DNA from: Fodinicola acaciae
GTDB lineage: Bacteria > Actinomycetota > Actinomycetes > Mycobacteriales > HKI-0501
Direction of reading: 5' to 3'
NCBI RefSeq assembly: GCF_010993745.1
Contig: NZ_WOTN01000002.1
Span: 124,001-188,000 of the forward strand
Length of the DNA stretch: 64,000 bases
In this document: one piece after another, positions 59,962-64,000 of the stretch
How the letters are laid out: every line of letters begins with the position of its first letter
Numbering within the stretch: position 1 is the stretch's first letter
Made by a program: the position numbers and the translations under genes
Notes under the pieces: model-generated
Database searches by the model: none
Seen by the model: only the letters and a program-made list of their open reading frames with translations
Told to the model about the DNA's origin: nothing

Positions 59962-60747
59962 ATGACTGATTTCATGGTGGACAGTGGCGAGATTCCCATC
60001 GCCGTACGGGACTACGGCGGCGACGGACCGGCGATGCTGTTGTTGCATGGCGGTGGCGGCACGATGGCCGGTTGGGATGTGGCGGGGCCGCTGCTGGCCG
60101 CCGACTTTCGGCCGGTGGCGGTGGATTTGCGCGGACATGGAAAATCCGGCGACGGACCGTGGTCGTGGGACGCGGTCGTCACCGATCTGGAAGCGGTCGT
60201 TTCCGAGCTGGGGCTGCGAAATCCGGCGGTCGTCGGCCACTCGCTCGGTGGCGGCATCGGTGCCTGGTGGGCCGTCAAGCATCCGGAGTGCCCGGCGCTG
60301 GTGAACCTCGACGGCCATCGCGCGCCGGTCACCGCGGAGGAGCATTACGACGCCGGAGCCGCCGGCATCAGCGATGCGGAGCTACGCGCCAAAATAGCGC
60401 AACTCAACGCGCAGTTCGACCAGATGGAAGCGGAGCTGGCCACGGCGCAGTCGCGGCCAGGTCCGGAGATCGCGAAGGCCATCAGGGCCGACATGAAAAC
60501 CGACAGCCTGCCGATGTTCGCGCAGGTGACCGTGCCGTTTTTGCTGGTGTTGGCAACGCGAAGCCTGCCTCAGCTGGCGCCGGAGCTGGAGCCGCTGATG
60601 GTCGCGTTCCGCGCCGGCCTGCGCCGCGACCTGGCCGCGCTGCCGAACGTGGAGATACGTGAGGTCGACGCCAGCCACGGCGTGCTTTTCGAGAAACCAG
60701 CGGAAGTCGCCGCGATCGCCACCGAGTTCGTCCGGAAAGCAAGCTGA
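59962..60747 (+). CDS. Alpha/beta-fold hydrolase
   Basis: The 261-residue product: MLLLHGGGGTMAGWDVAGPL, VAVDLRGHGKSGDGPWSWDA, VVGHSLGGGIGAWWAVKHP (nucleophile Ser at about 95) and EVDASHGVLFEKPAEV with the catalytic His. The substrate is unknown. It lies downstream of the CTTGACA palindrome, which may control it. A weak ribosome site GGGTGGCG precedes ATG 59962. Confidence 0.86.
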   Translation: MTDFMVDSGEIPIAVRDYGGDGPAMLLLHGGGGTMAGWDVAGPLLAADFRPVAVDLRGHGKSGDGPWSWDAVVTDLEAVVSELGLRNPAVVGHSLGGGIGAWWAVKHPECPALVNLDGHRAPVTAEEHYDAGAAGISDAELRAKIAQLNAQFDQMEAELATAQSRPGPEIAKAIRADMKTDSLPMFAQVTVPFLLVLATRSLPQLAPELEPLMVAFRAGLRRDLAALPNVEIREVDASHGVLFEKPAEVAAIATEFVRKAS

Positions 60748-60786
60748 TCGTGTAATCAGGCTTGCGAGCTTGAGGAACAACGACTG

Positions 60787-61053
60787 GTGCGGGCCGCGTT
60801 GCTCAGCAGCCTGCCGATCGCGGTGCTTTTCCTCGGTCTGGCGCGGTGGTCCGAGTGGCGCAGCGCCGGTGCCGTCCTCGGCCGCGTCGTCATCGTGCTG
60901 GTCGCGGCGGTGCCGGCGACGATGTTCGTGATCGGGGTCGGCACCATGGTCGGTCCGCCGCTGATGCAGGCCGCCGGTTACGCGTACGGTGCCGACGGCA
61001 TCCCGGTCGTGACCGGCGGTGTCGGGGACCGAAACGGCATGAGCGGGAGGAAA
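60787..61053 (+). CDS. Small membrane segment reading in frame into padR
   Basis: From GTG 60787 about 90 residues are hydrophobic in two parts: ALLSSLPIAVLFLGLARWSE and VVIVLVAAVPATMFVIGVGT. The frame has no stop before the padR ATG at 61057, so as written it would be fused to PadR. No family match is seen. Either it is the start of a true fusion, or a small membrane protein whose stop has been lost, or untranslated leader. Confidence 0.35.
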
Positions 61054-61056
61054 ACC

Positions 61057-61369
61057 ATGCGGATCACCACGTCGGTCGCGGCCGTCCTCGCGGCGTTTCC
61101 GCGCGACCAGGAAGAAGGGCATTACGGCCTGGAACTGATGCGAGCCACCGGCCTGCCCAGCGGCACGCTCTATCCGATCCTGGTACGCCTGCAGGACGCC
61201 GGCTGGGTCGAAACGCACTGGGAGGACGTCGACCCGGCCACCGCCGGCCGTCCGGCGCGCCGCTACTACCGGCTCACCCCCGGACGGCACCGCGTCGGCT
61301 CGCCAGGAAATCGCGGCGCCGCAACGAAAGCTCGGCGCGCTCGGTCAGTTGGTCGAAGGCAGCGCGTAG
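61057..61369 (+). pseudogene. PadR-family regulator with a one-base insertion near the end
   Basis: ATG 61057 has GGGAGG 6-8 bases ahead. The winged helix is clear: TTSVAAVLAAFPRDQEEGHY, MRATGLPSGTLYPILVRLQD, AGWVETHWEDVDPATAGRPA, RRYYRLTP. At about 61274 one extra G changes the frame; without it the protein continues as DGTASARQEIAAPQRKLGAL and ends at the TAG 61367-61369 (about 103 residues). As written the frame runs on to 61404 with an unrelated tail. The DNA-binding part is intact, so function may persist. Confidence 0.7.
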
Positions 61370-61371
61370 AC

Positions 61372-61402
61372 ACAATACAAATACAGCCCTGTGCTGTATT
61401 GT
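61372..61402. promoter_or_regulatory. Nested TetR operator
   Basis: ATACAGC and GCTGTAT (61381-61387 and 61393-61399) form a perfect dyad around CCTGT. A second, overlapping pair ACAATACA/TGTATTGT (61372-61379 and 61395-61402) extends it. The site ends 7 bases before the tetR start and just after padR. Confidence 0.72.
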
Positions 61403-61409
61403 AGAGGCC

Positions 61410-61994
61410 GTGGCGAGCGACGTATCGCGGCGACCGGGTCGTCCGCGCAGCCAGCAGGCCGACGCGGCGATCCTGGCCGCCGCGCTCGACCTGCTCGTCG
61501 AGTCGGGGGCCGGCCAGACCAGCATCGAGCAGGTGGCGCGGCGGGCCGGCGTCACCAGGGCCACCGTCTATCGGCGCTTCGCCGGCAAGACCGAGCTGCT
61601 CATCGAGGCGATCGAGGCCGGCAACGACCCCGACCGGCCGGCGCCGGACTGGCCGGATCTGCCGGCGATGATCGCCGACTGGTCCGGCTATCTGAGCCAG
61701 CCGCGCAACCGCCGGATGCTGCGCCGGCTGTACGGCGCGGTGGACGACTTTCCCGAGCTGCTTGAGACCTATCGAAACCTGTTCGGCGGCGCCCGCTCCG
61801 AGGCGGTTTTCGCCGTGTTACGCAAGGAAATCGCGGCCGGCCGGCTGCCGGCCGACAGCGATGTCGGGGTCATCCTGGCGCTGCTCAACGGCGCGATCCT
61901 GCACCACCTCGGCGGCTATGGCGACGACTGCGATGCCAGGGACCTGGAGAAATATCTGTTGGCGGCCGTGCGTCAGCTCGGCCTCCGATCCTGA
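61410..61994 (+). CDS. TetR-family regulator
   Basis: The 194-residue product has an HTH (DAAILAAALDLLVESGAGQT, IEQVARRAGVTRATVYRRFA) and a TetR_C_16-like C domain (YLSQPRNRRMLRRLYGAVDD). GTG 61410 follows a TAGAGG site. It probably represses its own transcript, which includes the methyltransferase 12 bases downstream, through the ATACAGC dyad. Confidence 0.87.
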   Translation: MASDVSRRPGRPRSQQADAAILAAALDLLVESGAGQTSIEQVARRAGVTRATVYRRFAGKTELLIEAIEAGNDPDRPAPDWPDLPAMIADWSGYLSQPRNRRMLRRLYGAVDDFPELLETYRNLFGGARSEAVFAVLRKEIAAGRLPADSDVGVILALLNGAILHHLGGYGDDCDARDLEKYLLAAVRQLGLRS

Positions 61995-62006
61995 GAAGAG
62001 ACACCA

Positions 62007-62822
62007 GTGGAACGCGAGAAAATCACCCTCACCGGCGCGCCGGAGACCATGCTGGCCACGCTTTACGCGCGCGCGTTGGACAGCGAGTCGGACCGGTCGA
62101 TCCTGCACGACGACGCGGCACGGAGTGCCGTTTCGCGGATCGACTACGACTTCGGCAAAACCGGGATCAGGAGCACGAGTGCCGCCGGGGTGGCCGTACG
62201 CGCCAAATATCTCGACGACTGGACGACGGAGTTTCTGGCCGCTCATCCCGAGGCGACGGTGTTGCACCTGGCCTGCGGGCTCGACACGCGCGTACAACGG
62301 CTGAAACCGGCCGCGTCGGTGCGTTGGCTGGATGTCGACTATCCGGACATCATCTCGCTGCGCGAGCGGCTTTTGCCCGCTCCACAAGGCGACTATCGAA
62401 TGGTCGCCGCGTCGGTGACCGACGACGGCTGGCTGGAGGAGGTGCCGGCCGACCGGCCGACCGTGGCCGTTTTCGAAGGCCTCACGATGTATCTCACCGA
62501 AGCCGACGGAAAGCGGCTGATCCAGCGGATCACCGACCGGTTTTCCAGCGGGCAGCTGCTTTTCGACTGCTATGGCACGGTCGGCATCAAGCTGCAGAAA
62601 ATGGTGCCGGCGGTGCGCCGGTCGGGCGCCACACTGCATTGGGGGATCGACGATCCGTACGCGCTGGAGTCGTTGCATCCCGGCATGACATGCCTCGACG
62701 CCATTCCGAGCATGAAAGCTGGCATCGATCGGATGCCGGCGCTGGCGCGGATGCAGCTGGGCCTGCTCGGTGCCATTCCGGCGCTGCGCAAGACCGGCCA
62801 GATCATGCGTTTTCGTTACTGA
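62007..62822 (+). CDS. Leucine-carboxyl-methyltransferase-like O-methyltransferase
   Basis: The 271-residue product belongs to the LCMT/PPM1 family used in actinomycetes for polyketide and other small-molecule methylation: ITLTGAPETMLATLYARALD, AKYLDDWTTEFLAAHPEATV, HLACGLDTRVQRLKP (SAM motif), RWLDVDYPDIISLRERLLPA and AVFEGLTMYLTEADGKRLIQ. The substrate is unknown. It is co-directional with tetR and overlaps the FAD monooxygenase end by 20 bases. Confidence 0.87.
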   Translation: MEREKITLTGAPETMLATLYARALDSESDRSILHDDAARSAVSRIDYDFGKTGIRSTSAAGVAVRAKYLDDWTTEFLAAHPEATVLHLACGLDTRVQRLKPAASVRWLDVDYPDIISLRERLLPAPQGDYRMVAASVTDDGWLEEVPADRPTVAVFEGLTMYLTEADGKRLIQRITDRFSSGQLLFDCYGTVGIKLQKMVPAVRRSGATLHWGIDDPYALESLHPGMTCLDAIPSMKAGIDRMPALARMQLGLLGAIPALRKTGQIMRFRY

Positions 62823-63957
62823 CCTGTGAATAGTAGGTGTGTTGGCCGGCCATCCAGGTCTCGAAGTCGGCGGCCGTCATGGATCCCCACGGCGGCTGGT
62901 CGAGGATCTGCGCCTGTCCGATCCGCTGGCCGAGCGCGACGATCGAGTTGTTGACCGGCAGCCTTTCCTTTTCGTACGCGGCAAGCGCCTCGTCCCACGA
63001 GGCCGCGGCCTGGCCGGCCTGTTGCAGCGCCATCGCGTCCTGCAGCGCCTTCACCGCACCGCCACCGGTGTGCGGACGTACGACCGTGCCGGCGTCGCCG
63101 ACGAGCACATAGCGGTCGCGGCTGTAGGCCGACAGCGTCGCGTCGTAGATCGGCTGCAGGAAAAGCTCACGCCGCTCGGTCCGCCGGACGAGATCGGCCC
63201 AGTACGGCGGAAGTTCGCCGGCGAGGCCATCGAGAAAGCACATCGCCTCGTCGGTGACAGCCGTGTCGCCGATGCTCCACGGCACGGCGTGGTAGATGGC
63301 CCAGTTGACCAACTTGCCGCCGTCGAAGCCGGGGATGACATAGGCGATCAGGTGCCCGCCGGGAAAACTCACCGTGATGGCGCCGCTTTCCAGCATGTCG
63401 GGCAGTTCGTCGAGGCGGTCGACCGGATAGCAGCCGCGCAACAACGTGTATCCGGCATAGCTCAGGCTCGCCGCCGGGTCCACCAGCCGGCGGACCGCTG
63501 AGCGATAGCCGTCCGCGCCGACCACCAGGTCACACTCCGCCGACCAGCCGTCGTCGGTGCGTACGACACCGTCGTCGACGGACACGACGGCTGTTTCGCC
63601 GCGATAGGCCGAGTCCGGCACCTTCGCCCGCAACGTCCGCCAGAGTATTCCCCAGTTGTTGGTGACCGCGACGAACGACTGCCGCCACACCTCGCGTCCC
63701 AGCGGCTGGTCGCCGTCGGGGACCAGCCAGATGCGTGTGGTGCCACCGCACACCGGCATGTCCGCGGTGAGAAAACCGGCCTCGATCAGGTGTTGCCGCA
63801 GCGGCACCGGAATGCCAATGCCGAAGCCACGATTGCGCAGGTCAGCGCTGCGTTCGAAGACCGTGGTGCGACAACCGAGCCGGCGTAAGGCGATTTCCGT
63901 TGCGCAGCCGGCGATCCCGCCACCGATGATCGCGACCCGACTCCCCGTGATGGCCAT
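62803..63957 (-). CDS. FAD-dependent monooxygenase (aromatic hydroxylase type)
   Basis: The 384-residue product has the GxGxxG fold at the start (VAIIGGGIAGCATEIALRRL), the DG motif CDLVVGADGYRSAVRRLVDP and the GD motif YVLVGDAGTVVRPHTGGGAV. This is the group A flavoprotein hydroxylase layout, using NAD(P)H and oxygen. The substrate could be an aromatic or a polyketide-like compound. It is convergent with the methyltransferase, overlapping by 20 bases. ATG 63957 is near the end of the window. Confidence 0.88.
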   Translation of the reverse strand: MAITGSRVAIIGGGIAGCATEIALRRLGCRTTVFERSADLRNRGFGIGIPVPLRQHLIEAGFLTADMPVCGGTTRIWLVPDGDQPLGREVWRQSFVAVTNNWGILWRTLRAKVPDSAYRGETAVVSVDDGVVRTDDGWSAECDLVVGADGYRSAVRRLVDPAASLSYAGYTLLRGCYPVDRLDELPDMLESGAITVSFPGGHLIAYVIPGFDGGKLVNWAIYHAVPWSIGDTAVTDEAMCFLDGLAGELPPYWADLVRRTERRELFLQPIYDATLSAYSRDRYVLVGDAGTVVRPHTGGGAVKALQDAMALQQAGQAAASWDEALAAYEKERLPVNNSIVALGQRIGQAQILDQPPWGSMTAADFETWMAGQHTYYSQVSNENA

Positions 63958-64000
63958 AAACCCGAGTCTAGGTCGGATCAGCGGAGTACGACTTCCAAAC

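Overview
The window is about 64 kb of high-GC actinobacterial DNA. The third codon position is strongly G/C, GTG starts are frequent, and regulators are abundant: TetR, PadR, HxlR, AraC, MmyB-type XRE and an AfsR-like activator. DUF3558 and DUF2332 proteins, a type Ic aspartate aminotransferase and DrrAB-type exporters also fit a filamentous or soil actinomycete. I cannot name the genus. The region is accessory: enzyme-plus-regulator pairs are interleaved with mobile-element debris and many broken genes. No rRNA, CRISPR array, replication origin or complete insertion sequence was seen.

0-11.2 kb: an unrecognised 512-residue protein carrying an internal perfect palindrome, a membrane pentapeptide-repeat protein, a truncated tyrosine recombinase and a coupled pair of unknown genes. 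An arsenic-resistance cluster follows on the minus strand: a remnant of arsM, a DinB-like gene, an ArsR HTH fused to a low-molecular-weight phosphatase domain, arsC, and an aquaporin of AqpS type. The start of arsM has been replaced by the truncated end of a decayed IS21-like istAB element.

11.4-19.6 kb: a minus-strand cluster of PadR regulator, DrrA/DrrB ABC exporter, DoxX protein and alpha/beta hydrolase, with duplicated PadR-like operators. Then come an IS630 transposase remnant, a ketopantoate-reductase-like gene with a stem-loop leader, a broken SDR dehydrogenase and a secreted lipase.

19.6-28.7 kb: TetR, a truncated erythromycin esterase, a quinone-reductase/HxlR pair, a decayed IS481-type transposase and an ECF sigma factor coupled to a membrane-anchored propeller protein. 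Next are an orphan polymorphic-toxin C-terminal module and the 5' half of a tRNA-Thr(CGT) gene, followed by a fragment of a surface protein. This stretch looks like the scar of one or more integration and deletion events.

28.7-43 kb: a membrane protein, TetR and serine hydrolase; a miniature inverted-repeat element; a SnoaL/TetR pair with a double operator; and a large membrane protein. Two translationally coupled secreted cell-wall enzymes (lysozyme-like and NlpC/P60-like) share a C-terminal array of exact 55-residue repeats. A secreted protein, a 1015-residue HTH-BTAD-NB-ARC-TPR regulator and a DUF3558 lipoprotein follow.

43-64 kb: mostly ordinary metabolic and regulatory genes, a secreted CHAP-type amidase, a second derivative of the miniature element beside a frameshifted vapBC pair, aspartate aminotransferase, an aldo/keto reductase with a divergent MmyB regulator, an MFS transporter, a frameshifted PadR, TetR, an O-methyltransferase-like protein and an FAD monooxygenase.

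Many divergent gene pairs have palindromes in the shared intergenic space, so local autoregulated control is the dominant wiring. Several genes differ from an intact gene by only one base; read-level checking would separate real decay from assembly error.
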